From assembly GCF_036077095.1 (NCBI RefSeq), contig NZ_CP107960.1:7626001-7690000 (forward strand): a stretch of DNA of 64,000 bases. The letters are read 5' to 3'. Positions 56,492 through 64,000 of the stretch are shown here, piece after piece. How positions within the stretch are numbered: position 1 is the stretch's first letter; every line of letters begins with the position of its first letter. A model generated the notes under the pieces. That model searched no databases. It saw only the letters and a program-made list of their open reading frames with translations, and was not told the DNA's origin. Origin of the DNA: Streptomyces sp. NBC_00376. GTDB taxonomy: Bacteria > Actinomycetota > Actinomycetes > Streptomycetales > Streptomycetaceae. Made by a program: the position numbers and the translations under genes.

Positions 56492-59400
56492 TCACCTCCG
56501 CTCGGTGCGCAGCCGTACCGGCCCCAGCAGGCCGCTGACGCGCTGACCGGGAAAGACGAAGTGGGTCGGGCTCGTCGAGTCCAGGCGGGGTGCCAACGTC
56601 CCGAACACGGTGATCTCCACGGCGTTGGCCCCCGGCACGACCAGACCCGTCAGGTCGAACACGTACGGGGAACACACCCGCACCCCCGCCACGACGCCAC
56701 CGACCCGTACCTCGGCCGTCCCCCGGACCCGCCCGAGGTCGAGCGACACCCGTCCCGCGACGGCCTCGGCCGGCACGGTCACCGCTCGGCCGTACCGCAC
56801 CCCGCCGCTGTACTCGGCGAGCCCCTGGCCCTCCCAGTCGCCGAGCCGGATCCGCCCGGGGCCGACCACGCAGCGCACCGGACCGGCCAGCGCGGCGCCA
56901 CCCTCGTACCCCGGGCGGGTCCGGACCCGCAGCGCCGCCCCCCGCGGCCCGCCACGGTCACCGGCCGGCAGATCGGCCGTCACGGTGCGCACCCCCCGGG
57001 CATCGGTGTCGCTCACGGCGGCGGGGCACTCGGCGCCGTCCACGTGGACGGTGACCTCGCCGTACACCTGCGCCGTCAACCGGGTGCTTCCGGGCGGGAG
57101 TTCGCACCACAGCCACTCCACGCCGCCCCGGCGCCCCGGAACTGCGAACCGGACCGGAACCACCGTTCCGTCGTCGGCCTCCGGGTCCAGCCAAGAGGCG
57201 CCCGGCAGCGGATGCGGGCGGCGTCGCAGACACAGCGCGGCGGGATCGCCCACCGGCTCGCGGCGCACCCGGACCGGCTCGCGGCCCCGCGGCCCCTCGG
57301 CCCACCAGCGGGCGTCGCTGTGCAGCGTCGCGACGGACTCGGCGTCCGCGCCGTCCCCGCCGTCGAAGAGTGCGTCCACCAGGACCGCGCGCTCGCCGTC
57401 GCCGGACACCTCGACCGTGATGTGGTTGTCGCCGACCCGCAGCGCCGCCGCCACATCGTGGCGCCGCACACGTGGCACGGCATGCTCGGCGTACGGGTCG
57501 AAACCGCCCTGCCGGCCCATGAGCCGGCCGTTCACCCGCAGTGCGCAGGGCACCTTGGACGCGACCTGGACGACGGCGCGGGCGGGGAGCGCGGCCAGAC
57601 GCAGCGTCGTCCCCATGGTCCCGGGTGCGTGGATCCACTCCGGGCGCCGGTAGCGCCGGGGGTCACGCACGAGCGCCAGGTGCGCCCGCAGGTCGCAGTC
57701 CTGATCGGGTGTCAGTTCCAGTTCGAGGAGATGGACTCCGGCCGTGGTCCGTACCGGGCCCATCGCGAGATGACCCCCGTCGTCGAGCGCCACGCGAACA
57801 CCGTCGAGCCGGACCCGCTTCGCCGCCGCCGCCCCGATCGCGAGGTGCCCGTCGAAGTCCTCGCCCAGGTGCATCGCCGCACTCAGCCGCACCACCTCTC
57901 CGGCCAACGCGCGGCCGATGTGCGCGAACTCCTCCGGCACATGCCCCTTCGGACCCAGGACCGCACGATGCACCGGGTCCTTGTGCACGCCCAGGGTCTC
58001 GGACCATTCCAGTACCGACGGGCCGTCCCGGCCCGGCCCCTCGCGGAGCACCAGCGCGCGCGGTCCGAACGTCGCGCGGACCGTGGCCGGTGGCGGACCG
58101 GAGCAGGGGGGCGCCGATGCCCAGCCGTCCCGGACGCCGTCCTCACCGGACGCCTCCACCCGGTGCCGGAAGGTACGGCACTCGGTGACGGCCGCGCCGG
58201 CGGGCGGACCGGTCGCCGGGCGGGCGAAGTCGCCCCAGGTGTTGTCGAGCGTGGGCACGAGCACCATGTCCCACTCCGCGTCCGGGGGGATCTCGACGGT
58301 GGTGGCGGTGGACGGCCGGGCGCCGGAAACCACGGGCCCGTCCGGCTCCCGGTCCCGGGCGGCCGGGAAGACCAGCACGGCCGCGGGGCCCGCGTCGAAC
58401 GGGACGTCGACCTCGACGGTACGGGGCTCGTCGGCGACGGGCCGCACCGGCAGCCGCCGGGAAGCGCCGCCGAACGGGTCCACCAGAACGGCCGGGCCCG
58501 CCACGTCCCGCACCCGGACCCGGGCCCGCCGCGCGTAGCGGCCTGGGTCGAAGTCGTAACGGACGTCCAGCCAGCCCAGGGCGGCGCCCCGCTCGTCGGG
58601 GGCGGCGACTTCCGCACGGGTCGCCCGTGGGGCGGCCGCGGTCAGGAAGACCACCGTGGCACCGTCCACCCGCCGCGCGAGCGCGGGCACCGGCGCGCGG
58701 ACGACGGACCGCACCCCGCCGAGAGCGGCGCCGAGCGAACCGGCCGGGTCGTCCGTCCGGGGTACGTGCACGGCCCGGCCGTCCGCGAAGCACGCCCGCA
58801 GCCCGTCCGCCGCGGCCGCCCCGGAGCCCACGAGCTGCTCGGGGAGCTCGCCCCAGGCGATCAACCGACCGCCGACGGAGACGAATTCGACGAGCCGCTC
58901 GGCCGTCTCCCGTTCGAGGACGGTGCACGAGGGAAGCACGATCGTCGAGTACGCCTCGTCCGCGACCCGCAGCCGTACGCCGTCGTCGAGCCGCGAGACG
59001 CGGGCCCGGGCCACCGAGGCGTCGTCGATGACGTCGGCGTCGAGACCGAGCCGGTCCAGGACGCCCGGCCGGGTGCGGAACCAGGCCATGTCCCCGATGA
59101 GTTCGAGATAGGCCGACTGGGCGCGGGACGCCGCCTCACCGACGCCGTCCAGGGCGGTGCCCGCCTGGGCGGTGGTGGTGGGCAGCAGGACCGCGACGTC
59201 GCACAGATGGTGACCGAGGCCCAGGATCGCGCAGAGCCGGGTCACGGCGTCGGCGAACACCCGGTGGTGGCGCCAGTAGGGCTGGCGCCAGTCGGTCGCG
59301 GGCGGCGCCCACTCCCACCAGCCGCCCTTGGTCGTGTAGTAGACGGCATGCGGGTTGTACAGCGTGGCACCGGCACGGAGCCAGGGGAGCAGCCAGTCGA

Positions 59401-60562
59401 AGGTCTCCTCCAGGGTGCCGCCCCAGCCGGTGGAGTGGAAGGCCTCGACCCAGGCGCGGGGACGGCCGTAGAGGTGGGCGAGCGAGGAGTGGACGCGGGC
59501 GTCCCCGTGATGGTCGGAGCCGGGCGCCGAGAACCAGCGATGGGTCCGCGCGTAGTCGGCGTACAGTTCCACGCCCGCGACCGGGTGTCCGGCGCGGGCC
59601 GGGTCCTGCTGGTCGCAGCCGATGAGCAGCCCGTGCCGCTCGTGCCAGGCGGCCAGCGGCCGGAAGAACGCCTCCTCGGCCAGTTCGGCGCGGGTCAGGT
59701 GGTAGTCGCGCCGGACCCGGTGGACGTCCCGGTCCGCGCAGTCGTCGTACAGGGCGTCCAGCCGCTCGGTGATGTCGTACCCGCGAAGCCGCAGAAAGGC
59801 TTCGGCGAAGCCGGCGGACCAGGTGGGCAGGGACGGCAGTTCGTCCTGGAACGAGCCGGCCACGACGGACCCGAGCCGGTCACCGAGCCGACGTTCGAAC
59901 TCCCCGTGCACCCGGTCCAGCAGCGCCGCGCACGCCTCGGTACCCAGGTAGTCGAAGCCGAGCGCCTCGTGGTGATGGAGCGTCAGCCGCCAGCGGCCGG
60001 TGCCCGGCGCCCGTACGATTCCGTCGGCCACCGGCACCGCGACCGCCGGGCCGGTGCTCCGGCCGTCGGCGTCGAGCGGTTCGGCACGGCCCGCGAGCGG
60101 CCGGCCCCGAGGCGGACACCGCAGCTCGCCGGCGCGCTCCGCCGAGGACTCGACCACGGCCCGCACCCGGCCGAGCCGACGACCGGCGTACGCGGGCCGC
60201 TCGTCGACGAGGCTTGCCTGCAGATCGGCGCCGGAGAAGCCGAGCTGGTCGTAGAACCAGAGCCGGACGCCGAGCTCGCGGGCGTCGTCGCACACCCCGT
60301 CGAGCAGCGCCCACCACGCGTCGGAGAGGAACGGCGGGTCGTCGGCGTCGGAGCCGAACAGCGGTCCCGACGGCGCCAGGTTGAGGAGCACCAGATTGTG
60401 CACCCCGCCCTCTGCGAAGCGCTCCAGCTGCGCCCGCAGCCGCGTCCGGTCGAGCCGCTCCCCGCTCCACCACCAGATCGCGACGGGCGAGAAGGCGCGC
60501 GGTGGCCCGGCGAGTACCGCCGCGACGCTCGGCGGGAGGAGCGGATCACCCGGATGTGCCAT
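56492..60562 (-). CDS. giant GH106-like alpha-L-rhamnosidase
   Basis: 1,356 aa, no signal peptide. The N-terminal catalytic (TIM-barrel) part resembles GH106: AIWWWSGERLDRTRLRAQLE, LFGSDADDPPFLSDAWWALL, LWFYDQLGFSGADLQASLV and VVAGSFQDELPSLPTWS (Asp-Glu). Later come beta-sandwich modules, ending with a jelly-roll FDLTGLVVPGANAVEITVFG. GH106 enzymes release rhamnose, in some cases from rhamnogalacturonan. Last gene of the leftward operon, 9 bp after the second permease; the adjacent GH78 end supports a rhamnoside substrate. Family match is by motif only. Confidence 0.82.
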   Translation of the reverse strand: MAHPGDPLLPPSVAAVLAGPPRAFSPVAIWWWSGERLDRTRLRAQLERFAEGGVHNLVLLNLAPSGPLFGSDADDPPFLSDAWWALLDGVCDDARELGVRLWFYDQLGFSGADLQASLVDERPAYAGRRLGRVRAVVESSAERAGELRCPPRGRPLAGRAEPLDADGRSTGPAVAVPVADGIVRAPGTGRWRLTLHHHEALGFDYLGTEACAALLDRVHGEFERRLGDRLGSVVAGSFQDELPSLPTWSAGFAEAFLRLRGYDITERLDALYDDCADRDVHRVRRDYHLTRAELAEEAFFRPLAAWHERHGLLIGCDQQDPARAGHPVAGVELYADYARTHRWFSAPGSDHHGDARVHSSLAHLYGRPRAWVEAFHSTGWGGTLEETFDWLLPWLRAGATLYNPHAVYYTTKGGWWEWAPPATDWRQPYWRHHRVFADAVTRLCAILGLGHHLCDVAVLLPTTTAQAGTALDGVGEAASRAQSAYLELIGDMAWFRTRPGVLDRLGLDADVIDDASVARARVSRLDDGVRLRVADEAYSTIVLPSCTVLERETAERLVEFVSVGGRLIAWGELPEQLVGSGAAAADGLRACFADGRAVHVPRTDDPAGSLGAALGGVRSVVRAPVPALARRVDGATVVFLTAAAPRATRAEVAAPDERGAALGWLDVRYDFDPGRYARRARVRVRDVAGPAVLVDPFGGASRRLPVRPVADEPRTVEVDVPFDAGPAAVLVFPAARDREPDGPVVSGARPSTATTVEIPPDAEWDMVLVPTLDNTWGDFARPATGPPAGAAVTECRTFRHRVEASGEDGVRDGWASAPPCSGPPPATVRATFGPRALVLREGPGRDGPSVLEWSETLGVHKDPVHRAVLGPKGHVPEEFAHIGRALAGEVVRLSAAMHLGEDFDGHLAIGAAAAKRVRLDGVRVALDDGGHLAMGPVRTTAGVHLLELELTPDQDCDLRAHLALVRDPRRYRRPEWIHAPGTMGTTLRLAALPARAVVQVASKVPCALRVNGRLMGRQGGFDPYAEHAVPRVRRHDVAAALRVGDNHITVEVSGDGERAVLVDALFDGGDGADAESVATLHSDARWWAEGPRGREPVRVRREPVGDPAALCLRRRPHPLPGASWLDPEADDGTVVPVRFAVPGRRGGVEWLWCELPPGSTRLTAQVYGEVTVHVDGAECPAAVSDTDARGVRTVTADLPAGDRGGPRGAALRVRTRPGYEGGAALAGPVRCVVGPGRIRLGDWEGQGLAEYSGGVRYGRAVTVPAEAVAGRVSLDLGRVRGTAEVRVGGVVAGVRVCSPYVFDLTGLVVPGANAVEITVFGTLAPRLDSTSPTHFVFPGQRVSGLLGPVRLRTERR

Positions 60563-60571
60563 GAGAGGTCC

Positions 60572-61447
60572 TCAGCCCTTGAGGCCGCCCGCGAAGCCCT
60601 TGATCACATAGCGTTGGAGGACCACGAAGACGATCAGGATCGGCAGTGCGGCGAGCACCAGTCCGGCGAAGACGAGCCCGTAGTCCGAAACGTACTGGCC
60701 GACGAACGCGAAGATGCCCACCGGCACGGTCTCCTTGTCGGAGCCGCCCAGGTAGAGCAGCGGTGTGAAGAAGTCGTTCCAGATGAACACCGCGTTCAGG
60801 ATGATCACGGTGCCGGTGATGGGGCGCAGCAGCGGGAAGACGATCCGGGTGAACGCCTGCCGGTGGTTGCAGCCGTCGATCAGCGCGGCCTGGGCGTAGT
60901 CCTGCGGCAGCGCGCGGATGAATCCGGTGTACAGGAAGACGGTGAAGGGCAGTTGGATGCCGGTGTAGAAGAGCACCATGCCCTGGTACGTGCCGAGCCA
61001 GCCGAGGTCGTCGACGAGCTTGTACAGCGGAATCATGCCGAGCTGGAACGGCAGCACGATGCCCAGCAGGAACAGGATGTACAGCCCGTAGCCGAGGCCG
61101 CGGGCGCACCGCGCGAGGTAGTAGGCCCCGGTGGAACCGACGGCGATCAGGAGCAGCAGACTGACGACGGTGATGACCGTGCTGTTGAGCAGTGCGGGCC
61201 CCAACGACGCGGAGGACCAGGCGTCGCCGAAGTTGCCGAAGGTGGGCGGCGAGGGCAGCGAGAGGGGCGACTCGGAGATCTGCCGGGGGTCCTTCATCGC
61301 CAGGGTGATCAGGGCGTACACCGGGAACAGGAAGACGACGGCGACGGCGATCATGACCAGTTCGAGGGCGTACTGCCCGTACCGCGGTCTGCGGCCCCCG
61401 CGGCCGGCCTTCCGGTTCGCCGGTCCGCGGGCCGTTGTGACGCTCAC
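60572..61447 (-). CDS. rhamnoside-locus ABC permease (MalG-type)
   Basis: 291 aa, six membrane segments (first at ALELVMIAVAVVFLFPVYAL), EAA motif YAQAALIDGCNHRQAFTRIV near residue 195. GTG 61447 overlaps the stop of the preceding permease. Ends 9 bp before the GH106-like gene. Confidence 0.92.
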   Translation of the reverse strand: MSVTTARGPANRKAGRGGRRPRYGQYALELVMIAVAVVFLFPVYALITLAMKDPRQISESPLSLPSPPTFGNFGDAWSSASLGPALLNSTVITVVSLLLLIAVGSTGAYYLARCARGLGYGLYILFLLGIVLPFQLGMIPLYKLVDDLGWLGTYQGMVLFYTGIQLPFTVFLYTGFIRALPQDYAQAALIDGCNHRQAFTRIVFPLLRPITGTVIILNAVFIWNDFFTPLLYLGGSDKETVPVGIFAFVGQYVSDYGLVFAGLVLAALPILIVFVVLQRYVIKGFAGGLKG

Positions 61448-62406
61448 GCGGTGACCTCCCTCGCACGCAGATAACGGAGCTGGACCAGGGAGACCGCGGC
61501 GACGAACAGCGCGAGGACCAGGGCCACGGCGGTGCTGTAGCCGAACTTCCCGTAGACGAACGCCTCCTTGTACAGGACGGTCGACAGGGTTTCGCTGGAG
61601 GTGCCGGGACCGCCGTTGGTGGCGGCGTAGACCTGGTCGAAGAGCTTGAGACCGCCGATGGTCGACAGCATCAGGTTGATCGTCAGCGCCGGGGCCAGGA
61701 GCGGCCAGGTGACATAGCGGAAGCGCTGCCAGGAACCCGCCCCGTCGATCCTCGCGGCCTCGTGGAGTTCGGCGGGCACGCCCTGGAGCCCGGCCAGGAA
61801 GACGACCATCGAGTAGCCCGCGTACTGCCACACGACCATCGCCGCGACGGACCACAGGGCGAGCGAGGGATTGCCGAGCCAGTCCTGACGCAGCCCGCCG
61901 AGTCCGACGGCGCCGAGCAGCCCGTTGAGCCCGGCGCCGTTCTCCGGGTTGTAGACGTACTTCCACAGGATCGCGACCATGACGGGGCTGACCACGGCCG
62001 GTGCGAAGAAGATCAGCCGCAGTACCGCACGGGACTTGATGTTGGCGTGCACACCGAGCGCCAGCAGCAGGCCGATGCCGTTCTGGACGACGACCACGGC
62101 GATGGTCAGGAGCAGGGTGTTGGTGACGGACTCCAGGGCGCGGCTGTCGTCGAGCAGGGCGCGGAAGTTGTCCACGCCGGTGAAGGAGAAGCCGCCGATG
62201 CCCGACCAGTCGGTGAAGGCGTACATCACCCCGGCGAGGCTCGGGTAGAGCACGACGACGGCGTAGACGACGAGGGCCGGGACGACGAAGAGCCAGGGCG
62301 GGACGGTGTGGTCGCGGCGCCGGGCCGGTCGGCCGTGACCCGTTAGTGGAACGTCCCCGGCCGCCGTGACCACGCCGGGGACAGTCTTCTGGGGGGCGCT
62401 CGTCAC
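61444..62406 (-). CDS. rhamnoside-locus ABC permease (MalF-type)
   Basis: 320 aa, six membrane segments beginning PWLFVVPALVVYAVVVLYPS, EAA motif ELHEAARIDGAGSWQRFRYV near residue 215. GTG 62406 overlaps the solute-binding-protein stop (GTGA). As in the opposite operon there is no ATPase gene nearby. Confidence 0.92.
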   Translation of the reverse strand: MTSAPQKTVPGVVTAAGDVPLTGHGRPARRRDHTVPPWLFVVPALVVYAVVVLYPSLAGVMYAFTDWSGIGGFSFTGVDNFRALLDDSRALESVTNTLLLTIAVVVVQNGIGLLLALGVHANIKSRAVLRLIFFAPAVVSPVMVAILWKYVYNPENGAGLNGLLGAVGLGGLRQDWLGNPSLALWSVAAMVVWQYAGYSMVVFLAGLQGVPAELHEAARIDGAGSWQRFRYVTWPLLAPALTINLMLSTIGGLKLFDQVYAATNGGPGTSSETLSTVLYKEAFVYGKFGYSTAVALVLALFVAAVSLVQLRYLRAREVTA

Positions 62407-63710
62407 GATTTCTTCCCGTAGGCCTCGTCCATCTGCCCCAGGGCGCCGTCGACGTCCGTCTTCCCGGCGAGCAGATTCTGCACGGCGGCGAAGTGGGCGG
62501 GCTGCACCTCGGCGTTGGGCCAGCTCTGGTCCATGAAGGGGACCGCCCGGTTGTCGTCGATGATGGGCAGGAAGTCGGAGAGGACCGGGTCGATCTTCGT
62601 CGAGGCATTGCGCTTGAACGGGATCGCGGCCACGGACTGTGCCCAGCGGTCGACGTTCTCCTGCTTCCCGAGGAATTCGATGAACGCCTTCGCCGCGGCC
62701 GACTTCCTGGACCGCGCCGAGACGCCGAGCCCGACGACGATGCCCGCCGGGATCCACAGCTTCGCGGGGTCGTCACCACCGGGGAAGGGGAACATGCCGA
62801 GGTCCTCCGGGGTCCGGGCGGCCTGGCGGAAGTTGGCGAGCACGGCGGAGACCTGGACGGCCATGGCGGCCTTGCCACCGGCGACCATCGAGGTCTGCTG
62901 CTCGTACGTCGTTCCGTTGGGGTTCTCGTTGAAGAATCCCCGGCGCTGGAGTTCCTGGTACTTGCCCATGGCGTCGGCCCACCCGGAGCCGCGGAAGTGC
63001 GCCTTGCCGGAGGCCATCTCGGCGTCGAACCCGGGGTTCTTCGCATAGACGGCGTTGGGGACCAGCGCGTACGTGATCAGCTGGGTGACCCAGGCCGTCT
63101 GTGCGCCGAGTGCGATCGGGATGATGCCCTTGGCCTTCAACTTGGCGCAGACATCCAGGAGCTCGCTCCACGTCCGGGGCGGTTCCACCCCGGCCTTGGC
63201 GAAGGCCTTCTTGTTGTAGATGGCGCCGATGGCGCTGCTGCCCGCCGAGTAGAGATACGTTTTTCCTTCGCGCCGGTAAGCGGGGTGGAAGTTCGCCGGA
63301 ACCTCCTTGGTCCACGCCTGCTCGCTGAGATCGGCGAGCAGACCGGCCTTGGCCAGCTCGACCATGGACATGGCGCTGCCACTGCCCGGATAGAGCACAT
63401 GCACATCCGGGGCGTTGCCCCCGGCGAGTTGGGTGCGCAGCACCGTCTGCACCTGGTCCGTGGGCGCGAAGGAGGTGGCGAACGAGTCGTCGGGATGGGA
63501 CTTGCGGTAGAGGCCGACGAGTTCCTGTATCGGCTTCTGCTGGTCGGCGACGCCGACGACGCGCAGCTTGCCGGAACCGCCGCCGGAGTCGGAGCAGGCG
63601 GTCAGAGCGGGCGGCAGGGCGGCGAGCGCCGCGACCCCGCCGCCGATCCGGAGAAATCCCCGGCGGCCGACCGTGCTTCGGCCCGGCCGGAAGCGAGAAC
63701 CCGTCGTCAT
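62403..63710 (-). CDS. rhamnoside-locus solute-binding lipoprotein
   Basis: 435 aa. Tat-type leader GRRGFLRIGGGVAALAALP followed by lipobox LTAC with Cys39. The binding fold has LRVVGVADQQKPIQELVGLY, NAPDVHVLYPGSGSAMSMVE, AGSSAIGAIYNKKAFAKAGV and FPGGDDPAKLWIPAGIVVGL. ATG 63710 overlaps the stop of the GH78 gene. Its substrate is inferred to be a rhamnose-containing oligosaccharide from the flanking rhamnosidases. Confidence 0.92.
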   Translation of the reverse strand: MTTGSRFRPGRSTVGRRGFLRIGGGVAALAALPPALTACSDSGGGSGKLRVVGVADQQKPIQELVGLYRKSHPDDSFATSFAPTDQVQTVLRTQLAGGNAPDVHVLYPGSGSAMSMVELAKAGLLADLSEQAWTKEVPANFHPAYRREGKTYLYSAGSSAIGAIYNKKAFAKAGVEPPRTWSELLDVCAKLKAKGIIPIALGAQTAWVTQLITYALVPNAVYAKNPGFDAEMASGKAHFRGSGWADAMGKYQELQRRGFFNENPNGTTYEQQTSMVAGGKAAMAVQVSAVLANFRQAARTPEDLGMFPFPGGDDPAKLWIPAGIVVGLGVSARSRKSAAAKAFIEFLGKQENVDRWAQSVAAIPFKRNASTKIDPVLSDFLPIIDDNRAVPFMDQSWPNAEVQPAHFAAVQNLLAGKTDVDGALGQMDEAYGKKS

Positions 63711-64000
63711 GGTGTGTCCTCCTCGTACGAACGGGCGAACGAAGGTTTCGTCGCCGGTCCTGATGTGCGTCGGCTCGGGGTGAGCGACAGCGGCAGTTCC
63801 GCCCCGGCCGGCCCCGCGTGGCAGTCCACCGGAGGATGGGTCGCGGTGAAGCGGTAGGAGCCCGAGGACACGCGGTGGACCACGTGGTCGGAGGCGGTCG
63901 CGATCAGCGTGATGTGGCGGTCGTCGGCGCCCGGCACCAGGCCCGATTCGCGGACCGAGCCGGGGTCCGTGGTGGGCACGTACACATCGGCGGTGGCGCC
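63707..64000 (-). CDS. GH78-type alpha-L-rhamnosidase, C-terminal part
   Basis: Runs off the right edge. The visible 97 codons read ATADVYVPTTDPGSVRESGL, then HITLIATASDHVVHRVSSGS YRFTATHPP, matching the C-terminal beta-sandwich of bacterial rhamnosidases (.T..V.VP..... V..VGSG.Y.F). The stop overlaps the solute-binding-protein ATG, placing it in the same operon as the transporter and the GH106-like enzyme. Confidence 0.8.
   Translation of the reverse strand, partial: GATADVYVPTTDPGSVRESGLVPGADDRHITLIATASDHVVHRVSSGSYRFTATHPPVDCHAGPAGAELPLSLTPSRRTSGPATKPSFARSYEEDTP

Overview
The window reads as chromosomal DNA of a Streptomyces or very close actinomycete. It is strongly GC-rich with GC-biased third codon positions, overlapping ATGA/GTGA gene junctions and frequent GTG starts. 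It also carries DUF397 / XRE-DUF5753 / RsbW-like trios and sugar ABC transporters that lack their own ATPase, as is usual in Streptomyces. No tRNA, rRNA or CRISPR array was seen.

Layout. (1) 1-8.3 kb is ordinary core or near-core sequence: a biotin locus (bioA partial and bioB leftward, bioF rightward), a DUF397/XRE/anti-sigma-type ATPase trio, a LysR/LysE pair, a secreted NlpC/P60 hydrolase behind a cyclic-di-AMP (ydaO-type) riboswitch, and a ClpP-like protein whose catalytic His position is Arg. (2) 8.3-35 kb is a decaying accessory and stress island. It contains two frameshifted universal stress protein genes, one of them split by a 1,921-bp IS256-type element that carries a GNAT passenger gene and has a visible 8-bp target duplication. 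It also holds a broken cNMP-binding protein, a CBS-BON protein, a multidomain SpoIIE phosphatase, an Hrp1-like CBS protein, a phosphoribosyltransferase-hydrolase fusion, a hemerythrin and a multicopper oxidase. Debris of IS5, IS630 and IS110 elements is scattered between them. Hrp1-like, phosphoribosyltransferase and Usp proteins are the classical content of the DosR/DevR (OsdR in Streptomyces) dormancy regulon, so this looks like a partly eroded hypoxia/dormancy island. A complete RHH-PIN-type toxin-antitoxin pair with a perfect 24-bp palindromic operator and an orphan Phd antitoxin are also present.

(3) 35-40 kb is a complete ureABCFGD operon with possible GlnR sites upstream. (4) 40-49 kb, leftward, holds an NAD-dependent epimerase, an acyltransferase and a DUF4032 protein, then an operon of gcvPA-gcvPB-(ATP-NAD kinase-like)-SDR-GntR. 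The two GcvP halves have altered active-site loops and no H, T or L protein lies nearby, so this is the best candidate for an undescribed pathway. (5) 49-64 kb holds two convergent carbohydrate operons. One runs rightward (solute-binding lipoprotein, two permeases, GH42 beta-galactosidase, secreted GH63-like glycosidase). One runs leftward (GH78 rhamnosidase end, solute-binding lipoprotein, two permeases, very large GH106-like rhamnosidase). Together they look like uptake and breakdown of rhamnose- and galactose-containing plant glycans or glycosides.

Many frameshifts fall in the accessory region and several lie in homopolymers, so part of the apparent decay could be sequencing error. The IS insertion, in-frame stops and truncations argue that most of it is real.
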